Shown here: one piece after another, positions 8,297 through 15,781 of the stretch
Layout of the letters: each line of letters begins with the position of its first letter
Position numbering within the stretch: the stretch's first letter is position 1
Source: Alistipes timonensis
GTDB taxonomy: Bacteria; Bacteroidota; Bacteroidia; Bacteroidales; Muribaculaceae
NCBI GenBank assembly: GCA_023663385.1
Contig: JAMPHO010000001.1
Coordinates: 19,324 to 71,368, forward strand
Direction: 5' to 3'
DNA: 52,045 nucleotides
Program-made: the position numbers and the translations under genes
Notes under the pieces: model-generated
What the model saw: only the letters and a program-made list of their open reading frames with translations
Database searches by the model: none
What the model was told of the DNA's origin: nothing

Positions 8297-9877
8297 TTAT
8301 TCAAACACGGTGAACATCGGACGGCCGAGAACCGACTGGGTCTTGGTCTTGATGTCGATCTGGGCGAACTTCACGGTGCCGGTCTCGCCTGTGGCGGTAA
8401 GGCTGGCGCCCTGCACGTTGTTGCCCGAGTTTACGGAGCAGGTGGCGTACATACAGTTCTGGAACGGGTCGCGGTCGAAGATGGTGTTCAGGGGGAAGAG
8501 GGCCTTGAACGCGTCGGTGCCGGTGGGGTCGATGGTCTCGTTCTTGAGGTTGGTGGTGGGGAGAAGCATCGAGAACCAAACCTCCATCTGCAGACGGGCG
8601 GGGAGGTACCAGCCGGTGATGTTGCCGTTGGCTTCGAGAGCGTGGGCGGCGGTCCAGGCGTTCCACTGGGTAGCGAAGGCCGACTCACCAATGGCGGCGA
8701 GCACGGCGGCGCTGTTCTGGGTACCGTTGATGAGGGCGTCGTTAGCGGGGAGGCCTTCGGGCATCTTGTCGGCGTTGAACTGGGCGCGGGCCTTGGTGGC
8801 GTTTTCGATAGCTACCACATAGCCCTTGATGGTCTTGCCGGCGAACTCGGCGGGATAGAGGCTGGCGTCGTCACCCTCGATAGCGCCCATGTGGTAGATG
8901 ATGCCCACGGCTGCGGCCTTGTCGTTGGTGGCGTTGCCGGCGGCGTCAACGTAGCTGCCTACCTCGAACACTGCGGGCTTGGGCTCGTTTTCGAAGTCGC
9001 CGTCGATGCCGACGTTCACGTCGAGGTCGAGAGTCTCGTCGCCACCGCCGTTGGTGAGTTCAGCCTTGGCGTTAACGATGTAGTTGGCGTCGAGGGGGAG
9101 GGTTCCGGCCTCGATGGTGAGAGTCTTGCTCACACCGCCGCCGATGGTCATCGAAATCGGCTGGTCTAACTTCGACATATTGGCGGGAGCGAAGATGAAG
9201 CTGGAGAACCAAGCGCCCTTGGCGGCGGGGTCAAAAGCGGCGTTATCGTATGTGAGGGCCTGGGCGGAAGCGGCTTCGCAGTTGCCGGTCAGCACGTTGT
9301 AGGCCGAGGGAGCGGTGTAGGCCACCTTGAGGGTGGTAGCTCCGGCAGCGGCCTCGGGGTTGGTCGGAGCGAAGTTGAACTGGATCATCGGGCGGGTCAG
9401 CGTGGCCGAAGCGCCGTTGGTGAGGGTGGTGATCGTGCCGGCGAAAGCGTCAGCGGCGGCCATCAGGTTGGCGTCGGCCATATTGAACTCGGTGACGTTG
9501 TAGCTGATGTTGGTGAGGTCGGCGCTGTTGTACACCTTGGAGGCGGAAGCGGTCGGAACGTATTCGGCCCAGAAGAGTGCCTTGGAGGCACCGGCGTCGA
9601 GGTCGGCGGCCTTGATTACGAAGGATGCCTTGCCGGCAGCGGCGGAAGCAGTGGCCTGGGTGCCTACGGTTGCGCCGTTGTCGTCGAGGAGCTGCATTAC
9701 GCATTTCAGTTCGTAGCCGTCGACGGTGGCGAGAGCGCGGCTCGCGATGCCCGACTCAGTGGCCACGGTGACAGCGATGTCGGTAGTGGCCGCGGGATTG
9801 GCCACTTCCTCGGAAGCGCACGCGGTCATGGCGAAAGCGGCGCCGAATCCGAAGAGGATTTTAGAAAAATTTTTCAT
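8297..9877 (-). CDS. fimbrillin-like lipoprotein, copy 1
   Basis: A 526-residue lipoprotein (lipobox M-T-A-C) with the same architecture as its neighbour at 6524-8125: strand LKCVMQLLDDNG, KALFWAEYVP, RPMIQFNFAP, then GWYLPARLQMEVW and FPLNTIFDRDPFQNCMYATC near the C-terminus, ending SVLGRPMFTVFE. The two proteins align over their full length, so this is a tandem duplication that has diverged. The lipobox fits Mfa/FimA-type pilins, which are exported as lipoproteins and matured by an Arg-gingipain-like protease; no obvious maturation site is claimed. It begins 36 nt after the DUF6562-like gene and is followed by a terminator. Its 5' leader contains AACTTTAAAGTT, partly shared with copy 2. Confidence 0.8.
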   Translation of the reverse strand: MKNFSKILFGFGAAFAMTACASEEVANPAATTDIAVTVATESGIASRALATVDGYELKCVMQLLDDNGATVGTQATASAAAGKASFVIKAADLDAGASKALFWAEYVPTASASKVYNSADLTNISYNVTEFNMADANLMAAADAFAGTITTLTNGASATLTRPMIQFNFAPTNPEAAAGATTLKVAYTAPSAYNVLTGNCEAASAQALTYDNAAFDPAAKGAWFSSFIFAPANMSKLDQPISMTIGGGVSKTLTIEAGTLPLDANYIVNAKAELTNGGGDETLDLDVNVGIDGDFENEPKPAVFEVGSYVDAAGNATNDKAAAVGIIYHMGAIEGDDASLYPAEFAGKTIKGYVVAIENATKARAQFNADKMPEGLPANDALINGTQNSAAVLAAIGESAFATQWNAWTAAHALEANGNITGWYLPARLQMEVWFSMLLPTTNLKNETIDPTGTDAFKALFPLNTIFDRDPFQNCMYATCSVNSGNNVQGASLTATGETGTVKFAQIDIKTKTQSVLGRPMFTVFE

Positions 9878-9913
9878 ATCGATATTAAACTTTAAAGTTG
9901 ATTGTTCTGAAAA

Positions 9914-10927
9914 TTATAATTTGCCGAGGTCGATGTCGACAACGCCGTCGTAGGCGGTGTCAACCGATACGGAGCCGTCGTCGGTGCCAGTCATGAAACG
10001 GCCCGAAACCACGGTGTTGTAGCCCTGCACCACGGGGATGGTGAACACGGTGCGCGAAACCTGCTGGTTCTTCTCGTTGAGGATTTCGACCTCGACGGGG
10101 ATTTTCGATCCGGCGTCGCCCGGTTCAACGAGGCAGTAGTCGAAGCCGAGGCGTATGGATGCCTGGTCACCTTCCCAGTTCTCGTTTTTGAGGGTGGCTT
10201 TATAGAAGAGGTACGAGAGGAAGTTCTTGGGCACGTTCTGGAGCACGTTGTAGCCGGTGGCGCGGTAGTCGGCGTAGCGCACGCGCACGGTGAATTCCGA
10301 GCCGGAGATCAGCCCGTCGGCGAGGCGCTGGCGGAAGGCGCCGAGGTCGGTGGTGATGATTTCGTAACGGCCCACGGGGCGTTCAAGCTCCACATCGAGC
10401 GACACGTTGGCGGCCCACTCGTCGCGGTACTGGCGCAGGTCGAGGTCGGCGCGGCCGCGGAAGCAGTCCTTGCGGTCGTTGTTGCCAACGTAGTTGTTGC
10501 CCTGGGGGAGCACCGGGGTGAGGGAGGAGGGGTCGTAGTAGAGGTTGGTCTCCATCTCCTCGGTCTTCACATAGTCGCTCCACACCAGCACCTTGTACTG
10601 GCGGGCGTTGAGGCGGAATTTCGTCTGGATGGCGTATTCCTTTTTCCCTTCGACGATTTTCTCGTAGGACACCTGGCGCTGGGCCACGGTGCCGTCGGGG
10701 AGCACCGCCTCGACCACGAAGCGGCGGGTGAACTCGTCGGTAACCTCCGGCACCAGGGCCTCGTAGGCCCCCTCGGTGTCGGGGAGTTCGAGATTGAGGT
10801 CAACGGCGACCTCTACGTTTACCTGGGTGGGGTCAACCCCCTGTCCCTTGGGTTCCTGAGTCAGCGTGCAGCCGGTCCAGAGCATCGCGCTGGCGGCTAT
10901 CGCGGCAGAAAATAGAAACTTTTTCAT
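9914..10927 (-). CDS. DUF6562-like / fimbrial accessory lipoprotein
   Basis: A 337-residue lipoprotein (lipobox W-T-G-C, about Cys20). The pattern YKVLVWSDYV ... LYYDPSSL ... YVGNNDRKDCFRG ... LERPVGRYEI resembles the DUF6562 group of Bacteroidales beta-sandwich lipoproteins, which co-occur with fimbrillins; DUF5119 is an alternative name for similar neighbours. It lies 24 nt after DUF3575 and 36 nt before fimbrillin copy 1, so it is the middle of a three-gene cassette. A role as anchor or minor subunit of a surface assembly is inference from context. Molecular function is unknown. Confidence 0.6.
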   Translation of the reverse strand: MKKFLFSAAIAASAMLWTGCTLTQEPKGQGVDPTQVNVEVAVDLNLELPDTEGAYEALVPEVTDEFTRRFVVEAVLPDGTVAQRQVSYEKIVEGKKEYAIQTKFRLNARQYKVLVWSDYVKTEEMETNLYYDPSSLTPVLPQGNNYVGNNDRKDCFRGRADLDLRQYRDEWAANVSLDVELERPVGRYEIITTDLGAFRQRLADGLISGSEFTVRVRYADYRATGYNVLQNVPKNFLSYLFYKATLKNENWEGDQASIRLGFDYCLVEPGDAGSKIPVEVEILNEKNQQVSRTVFTIPVVQGYNTVVSGRFMTGTDDGSVSVDTAYDGVVDIDLGKL

Positions 10928-10951
10928 TGCTATAGGGTGAATGGTTGGGGG

Positions 10952-11698
10952 TTAGAAGGAGTAGGCGAGAGTGATGCCGAGGCGTGTCGGACCGAAGTAG
11001 TGCTTGGTGCGGGTGTCGATCAGCGCGCCGTCGGTGATGTTGTAGTAGGTATTGTAGCGGGTGTTGACGTAGCCCACGCCGAGCGAGAACTCGGCCTTCC
11101 AGCCGCGGCCCATGTTGAGGGTGTAGGCGTAGAGGATGCTGGCGCCCATCGCGGGGCGGCAGTCCGACTGGTAGCGGTCGTCGTCCCAGCGGGCGTTGTA
11201 CCAGGCCAGGTCGAAGTCGGCGCCCACGGCGTGGCCGTTGCCGGGCTTCGAGAACCAGTATTTCACGCCGGGCTGGATGGCCACGGTGCGCAGGCCGCGG
11301 GTCTCTTTCCAGTCCCAGAGGCTCCAGATCACGGGGAGCTCTGCGGTCCAGTGGTCGGCGAACTGGCATTCGTAGGCCAGGTTGAGCACGCCGAACGCGT
11401 CGTAGGCCAGGTTGGTCTTCAGGGCCATATAGAGGCCGTTCGAAGCGGCGGTGTAGGTTTCAGCGGCTTTGGCGGCGGCTTTGGCGGCAGCTTTTTTGCC
11501 ACCTTTCTTTCCGCCTTTCTTACCCCCCTTGGGGGCGGCGGCAGCCTTCGAGGCGGGTTCGGAGGGCTTTGACGCCTTCGCGCCTTTCTGGGCCGTCTTC
11601 TCAACCGGGGCCGAGGTGCGGATCCTCGGAGCCTGGGCGCTCACCGTAGCGAGCCCCGGAAGCATTATGGCCAACAGAAGAATTGCAAGTTTTTTCAT
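10952..11698 (-). CDS. DUF3575 family outer-membrane-type protein with Lys/Ala-rich linker
   Basis: A 248-residue protein with a signal peptide (to about residue 22). The C-terminal two thirds match DUF3575: ALKTNLAYDAFGVLNLAYE, WSLWDWKETRGLRTV, GVKYWFSKPGNGHAVG, and an amphipathic ending YFGPTRLGITLAYSF, which suggests a small beta-barrel. DUF3575 genes typically accompany fimbrillin (Mfa/Fim-like) clusters. Unusually, residues about 25-80 are a highly basic segment of GGKK and AAAK repeats. It is 32 nt downstream of the second lyase and 24 nt upstream of the DUF6562-like gene, so it is cotranscribed with polysaccharide-degrading genes. Confidence 0.8.
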   Translation of the reverse strand: MKKLAILLLAIMLPGLATVSAQAPRIRTSAPVEKTAQKGAKASKPSEPASKAAAAPKGGKKGGKKGGKKAAAKAAAKAAETYTAASNGLYMALKTNLAYDAFGVLNLAYECQFADHWTAELPVIWSLWDWKETRGLRTVAIQPGVKYWFSKPGNGHAVGADFDLAWYNARWDDDRYQSDCRPAMGASILYAYTLNMGRGWKAEFSLGVGYVNTRYNTYYNITDGALIDTRTKHYFGPTRLGITLAYSF

Positions 11699-11730
11699 TG
11701 GTCTTTATCAGGTCTGTGTTTGTGATGATG

Positions 11731-14343
11731 TTAGATTTCCAGGTCGGGAACCACGTCGGTGAGGGTGGTGACGTAGCCGTTCTCGTTGACGATTGTCTCC
11801 TCTCCCTCGTAGGAGATGGACACATTCTCCTCACCCTCCTTGCGTACCAGGAACGAGGGCTTACCCTCGGTGGTGAGGTTGACGTTGATCAGCCAGCCGG
11901 GAACGCGGATGGTGCCGTCGCGGCGGATGCTGGGCTTCACCGAGGGGTGCTTCAGGGCGTGGCTGTTGACCAGCGCGGCGAAGCGGTAGACGGGAGCCTT
12001 CTCCGACTTGGCTGTGAAGTGGTGGTGGTTGGGGTATTTCTTGAAGTTACCCTTGGCGTCGCCCTTTAGCCAGTTGGTGGCGGGCACGAAGAACTGGTCG
12101 GTGGTGTCGCACTCCAGGGCGCCGGAGGAGAAGAGGAAGGCGTCGGCCTGGGCGCCGCGGTTGATGGTGTTCAGGTGTACGTAGGCGGGGTTCTCCTTCT
12201 GGTCGAAGTCAATCGGGCCTGCCACGGCGTGGAGCAGGTAGTGCCACGATACGGGCTGGTCGGCCTCCAGTTCGTCGTAAACCAGAATCCAGCCGTTGCT
12301 GCCGAGGTCGACGATGTGGCGGCGGAATTTCTTGACGTGGTTGTCGTCCCAGCCGTTCTCCTTGTTGAACTCGACGTCGCTCTGCTGGCCGCGTTCGAGC
12401 CAGAGGGGGGAGACTACCTGGCCGTAGGCGTTGGAAGCGTCGCCTACAACGTAGTTGAGCTTGTCGCTGTTGTAGTAGCGGGGTATCCAGCCGTAACCCT
12501 CAACGCCGATGCGCTGATTGTTGCCGTCGGGGAGGATGGTGTTGTGGGCGCGGGAAGCGCGGTGGCACAGAATCGAGTGGAGGTCGGTAAATGAGGTGTG
12601 GTGGCCGGAGCTGTAGAAGAGGGGGCGGCCGCCGTAGAAGGTGTTGAAAGCGTTCTGGTTGGAGATGGCGTGGGAGGTCGAGCCGTAGGGCGACGAGCGG
12701 AAGCTCCACATGGAGTTGGCGCCGTTGCGGTCCCAGTTGTTGCAGGCCGACGAGAGGCCGCTTTCGGGGAAGGTGCAGCCCGACATCAGGGCGGTCAGGC
12801 CCGGGCCGGTGGGGAGGGGCTTGTCGCACTGGAGGCGGAACCAGGAGAGGTCGCCGGGCTTGGCGAGGTGGGCTTTCTTAAGGTACTGGGGCTCCTTTTC
12901 GAGAGTGCGGCGCACGAAGTCGGCGGCTATGCTGTTGTTGCGCACGCGGGCCATGGCGTCGAGGTAGCCGATGCGGATGGCGTTGGGGCGGGCCACGTTC
13001 TGGTGGGAGCTGCCGTTACCGGCCGATTTCTGGAACGGGGGGCAGTGGTAGATGGTGTAGAGGGTGTTGTTGTCGTACCAGGGGTCGGAGAAGAAGTCGT
13101 AGCCGGTGACGCGGGAGTAGAACCAGGGCATCTCGACCAGGGTGCGGGTGTTCACGGTGAAGTAGGAGTCGCCGTTGTGCCAGGCGCCGTCGCGGTTGAG
13201 GCCGGGGAAGCGGCAGAGCCACACGTTGTAGCAGTAGTCGGCCCAGAGGTCGCTCTCGGGGAGGTCGCCGTAGGTCGCGTACACGGCCATGGAGGTGATG
13301 CGGAAGTTCATCTGCCAGAGGTGGTTCTCGGCGATGTGGTTCTCCAGGTAGTTGTTATAATGGTTGTACATCTTGGCGATGCGGGGGCGGAGCTGGGCGA
13401 GGAACTCTTTCTTCTGGTCGTCGGTCATGAAGTTGAAGAAAGAGTCGTAGGCCATAGAGGCGAGCGACACGATGGCGCCATCGTTGAAGTCGCCCTGCAC
13501 GTTGGGGTTGTCGCTCCACTTGAACATGGTGGTGATGCGCTTGATGGCCTCGTCGGCGTACTTGCGGTCCTTGGTGAGGATGTAGGTGCGGATCAGGGCC
13601 TCGCAGGTGCTCTCCTCAGCGTCGATGATGCGGCGCGACTCGCGGGTGAGATAAGCCTTGACCTGCTGCTGGTTCTTGAGCGATTTCACCTTGTCGGTGC
13701 GGATATCCTCGACGCGCTTCATAGGCTCTACGAGGGCCTTGTCGGCCACGTCGAGATACCAGCGGTATTCGGGCTTATCCTTGGCGCCCTCGATGAAGTC
13801 GTCCCAGTTGGCGGCATCGACCAGGATGCGGGGGTGGGTCGCGGGGAGCTTGGCGATGAACTCCTTATAGGAGGGGGGAGTGAACGCCTTGGGGTTGTCG
13901 ACCACGGTGAAGGTGTACACCGGGCTCCAGTCCTCCTTGCCGTCCTCGTTGACGAAGGCGTGCTGCCAGTACCAGGTGCCGGCCGCAAGGGGTTTCTCGG
14001 GGTTGTAGAAGGGCCATATACGGTCGACCGTCACGGTGTTCCCTTCGGGGAAGCTCTTGTCGGTCGAATAGCGGAGTTTGTACTTGAGCTTTGACTTGTC
14101 GACTTTCTTGACGGTGTGCTCCATGCCGTCGAGCGGAGCGCCCTTGCCGCGGGCCCAGGCCGGCATCGGCCACTGGAACGAGATGGCGCGCTCGCTCTCC
14201 ACCCAGCCGTCGGCGGGATACGGAGTGTCGCGGCTTTCATGCATCAGACTCACGTCGGTCAGTCGGATATTGGCGTCCTGTGCGGCGGCGTAAGGATTCG
14301 CGGCGGCGAGCAGAAGGCCAAGGCTAAACAGTATCTTTTTCAT
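11731..14343 (-). CDS. heparinase II/III-family polysaccharide lyase, secreted (DUF4962-type N-terminus)
   Basis: An 870-residue lyase with a signal peptide (A-A-A-Q cleavage near residue 22) and no lipobox, so periplasmic rather than lipid-anchored. An N-terminal beta domain (about 25-155) is followed by an alpha/alpha-toroid with ENHIAENHLWQMNFR near 333 and NRDGAWHNGDSYF near 381, then a beta-sandwich with SHAISNQNAF near 555 and RASRAHNTILPDG near 590. These are the same landmarks as the lipoprotein lyase at 3952-6498. It heads its own unit: the upstream DUF4861 gene ends in a terminator and a -7 box (14454-14461) lies between them. The likely reaction is beta-elimination of a uronic-acid glycan; the exact polymer is not readable from sequence. 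Confidence 0.88.
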   Translation of the reverse strand: MKKILFSLGLLLAAANPYAAAQDANIRLTDVSLMHESRDTPYPADGWVESERAISFQWPMPAWARGKGAPLDGMEHTVKKVDKSKLKYKLRYSTDKSFPEGNTVTVDRIWPFYNPEKPLAAGTWYWQHAFVNEDGKEDWSPVYTFTVVDNPKAFTPPSYKEFIAKLPATHPRILVDAANWDDFIEGAKDKPEYRWYLDVADKALVEPMKRVEDIRTDKVKSLKNQQQVKAYLTRESRRIIDAEESTCEALIRTYILTKDRKYADEAIKRITTMFKWSDNPNVQGDFNDGAIVSLASMAYDSFFNFMTDDQKKEFLAQLRPRIAKMYNHYNNYLENHIAENHLWQMNFRITSMAVYATYGDLPESDLWADYCYNVWLCRFPGLNRDGAWHNGDSYFTVNTRTLVEMPWFYSRVTGYDFFSDPWYDNNTLYTIYHCPPFQKSAGNGSSHQNVARPNAIRIGYLDAMARVRNNSIAADFVRRTLEKEPQYLKKAHLAKPGDLSWFRLQCDKPLPTGPGLTALMSGCTFPESGLSSACNNWDRNGANSMWSFRSSPYGSTSHAISNQNAFNTFYGGRPLFYSSGHHTSFTDLHSILCHRASRAHNTILPDGNNQRIGVEGYGWIPRYYNSDKLNYVVGDASNAYGQVVSPLWLERGQQSDVEFNKENGWDDNHVKKFRRHIVDLGSNGWILVYDELEADQPVSWHYLLHAVAGPIDFDQKENPAYVHLNTINRGAQADAFLFSSGALECDTTDQFFVPATNWLKGDAKGNFKKYPNHHHFTAKSEKAPVYRFAALVNSHALKHPSVKPSIRRDGTIRVPGWLINVNLTTEGKPSFLVRKEGEENVSISYEGEETIVNENGYVTTLTDVVPDLEI

Positions 14344-14453
14344 CAGGATGTTGATTGGTCGTTTTCGATGGTATTCTGTGGTGATCTGCTTGAAATTTTG
14401 TCGATAGTCAGGAGGGCACCGCCGGGGGCCGAAGTCCGGCAGTTTTGATAACG

Positions 14454-14461
14454 CAAAATTA
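14454..14461 (-). promoter_or_regulatory. -7 box TAATTTTG of the second-lyase promoter
   Basis: On the minus strand TAATTTTG matches the Bacteroidetes -7 consensus TAnnTTTG exactly. No TTG sits at -33, which suits an activator-dependent promoter. A cluster of TGTT repeats (plus strand 14484, 14495, 14505) lies 23-51 bp upstream, where an AraC-type activator would bind. Confidence 0.55.
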
Positions 14462-14542
14462 GTCAGAAGTAATATATATTGTATGTTAACACTGTGTTGA
14501 AATATGTTACATATGGCCTAAGGTATCCCGCATTTGTTGAAA

Positions 14543-14573
14543 AAACGGCCTTCGGGGCGCTGTGAGGCCGTTT
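14543..14573 (-). terminator. intrinsic terminator after the sulfatase-DUF4861 unit
   Basis: A 9-bp stem (14543-14551 with 14565-14573) is followed on the minus strand by six T residues. It closes the sulfatase-DUF4861 transcript about 40 nt after the DUF4861 stop codon. Confidence 0.7.
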
Positions 14574-14614
14574 CGGAGGGGTGTCCGGGGCCCCGCGGCC
14601 ATACAACGGTGCGG

Positions 14615-15757
14615 TTATTTAACCTCGACCGAAAGGGGGTGTTCGACGCGCTGGCGGAAGGCCGCGAGGTAGTCGGTCCAGCTATCCCAGTCGGGCATGA
14701 ACCCTTTCGACCATCCCGAACCCCAGTAGTAAACGTAGGGGGTGCCGGGCTGGTAGGCGCCCTTGGCCAGCAGATGGGCCACGGCGTCACCCTCGGCCTG
14801 GGGCATCGGGCTGAGCACGATGGTGTCGGCCTGGGGGGCCACCACTCCGACGTAAATCACGCCGTTCTGTCCGTCGGGGTTGTCAGTGAGGTCGGCGCAC
14901 GCCATGAAGGAGTTTTCATTGTCGAGAATGTAGCCGTCGGGGTTGTGGCGGTGGAGCACTATGCCGGGGGCCACGGTGGCCTCACGCGAAAGCCCTTCGT
15001 AGCGCACCTCGGCGCGGTTGAGAAACTCGCCGCTGTCGAGCGAGATTAGGCGGGTTTCGCGCACGGTCGAGTCGTTGCCGAAAGCGCCCGCGGGATAGGT
15101 GAGCCTCACGGTGAAGCGGAGCGGCCCGTTGTCGAGTATCTCGTAGCTCTCGAAACACCAGGGGTAGGTAATCACCCCGGCGGAGTCGAGGAGGGCGGCG
15201 GTGCCGGCACCGAGGGTCGGGCCGACGGTGTAGACATCCATCCCCTCGCCGTGGTCCTCATGGAAATTGGCGATTTTGGCGAACGCGTCGCGGTAGCGCT
15301 TGGCCACCACGGGGTGGGTCACCGACTTGGTCCACACGTCATAGCCGAAAGCGCGCTCGCCGGTGGCCTGGAGCGCGGGGCCGTAGGCGCGGTAGGCGGC
15401 TTTCTCGTTCTCCCAGGTGAGGTCGTCCTTGCGGCGGGGATAGAAATCGCCGCAAACCACGGTGTCGACCGGCGCGGGGGTACCCGCGGCTATGGTATAG
15501 ACCGCCTTGGAGTTAGCGGCTACCTTGGCGGGGAACACCACCAGGGAGTCGAAAGTAATCTGATAGGGCACCTCGGCCTCGGAAGCGTCGGTGATCACGA
15601 AGCTCCCCTCCCCTACCGCTTCGCGGATTTGCGACAGGGGCACCTGGGCCAGTTCGCCGTCGCGGGCTATAGGCGAATCGTTGCTGACTTCGAGGGTGTG
15701 GCGCGACGAACACGACGCCGCCACGAGCGGAAGCATTAATAGCGCTATATATTTCAT
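14615..15757 (-). CDS. DUF4861 family lipoprotein
   Basis: A 380-residue lipoprotein (lipobox A-A-S-C, Cys16). The sequence has the DUF4861 layout: an N-terminal beta domain (SNDSPIARDGELAQVPL), the AYGPALQATGERAFGYDVWTK segment, EDHGEGMDVYTVGPTLGAGT near the middle, and YYWGSGWSKGFMPDWDSW close to the C-terminus. DUF4861 proteins recur in Bacteroidetes loci for uronic-acid and pectin-like glycans next to lyases and GH88/GH105 enzymes; their reaction is not established to my knowledge. The tight spacing (24 nt) to the sulfatase and the following terminator make a two-gene unit. Confidence 0.75.
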   Translation of the reverse strand: MKYIALLMLPLVAASCSSRHTLEVSNDSPIARDGELAQVPLSQIREAVGEGSFVITDASEAEVPYQITFDSLVVFPAKVAANSKAVYTIAAGTPAPVDTVVCGDFYPRRKDDLTWENEKAAYRAYGPALQATGERAFGYDVWTKSVTHPVVAKRYRDAFAKIANFHEDHGEGMDVYTVGPTLGAGTAALLDSAGVITYPWCFESYEILDNGPLRFTVRLTYPAGAFGNDSTVRETRLISLDSGEFLNRAEVRYEGLSREATVAPGIVLHRHNPDGYILDNENSFMACADLTDNPDGQNGVIYVGVVAPQADTIVLSPMPQAEGDAVAHLLAKGAYQPGTPYVYYWGSGWSKGFMPDWDSWTDYLAAFRQRVEHPLSVEVK

Positions 15758-15781
15758 GGTTACCTGTATATTGATTGTCGG

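Noticed and set aside
14535..14542. TGTTGAAA as a second HTCS site upstream of the second lyase, 40 bp from the first
   Set aside because: The match overlaps the T-tract of the DUF4861 terminator, so its sequence is explained without an operator; kept only as a caution.
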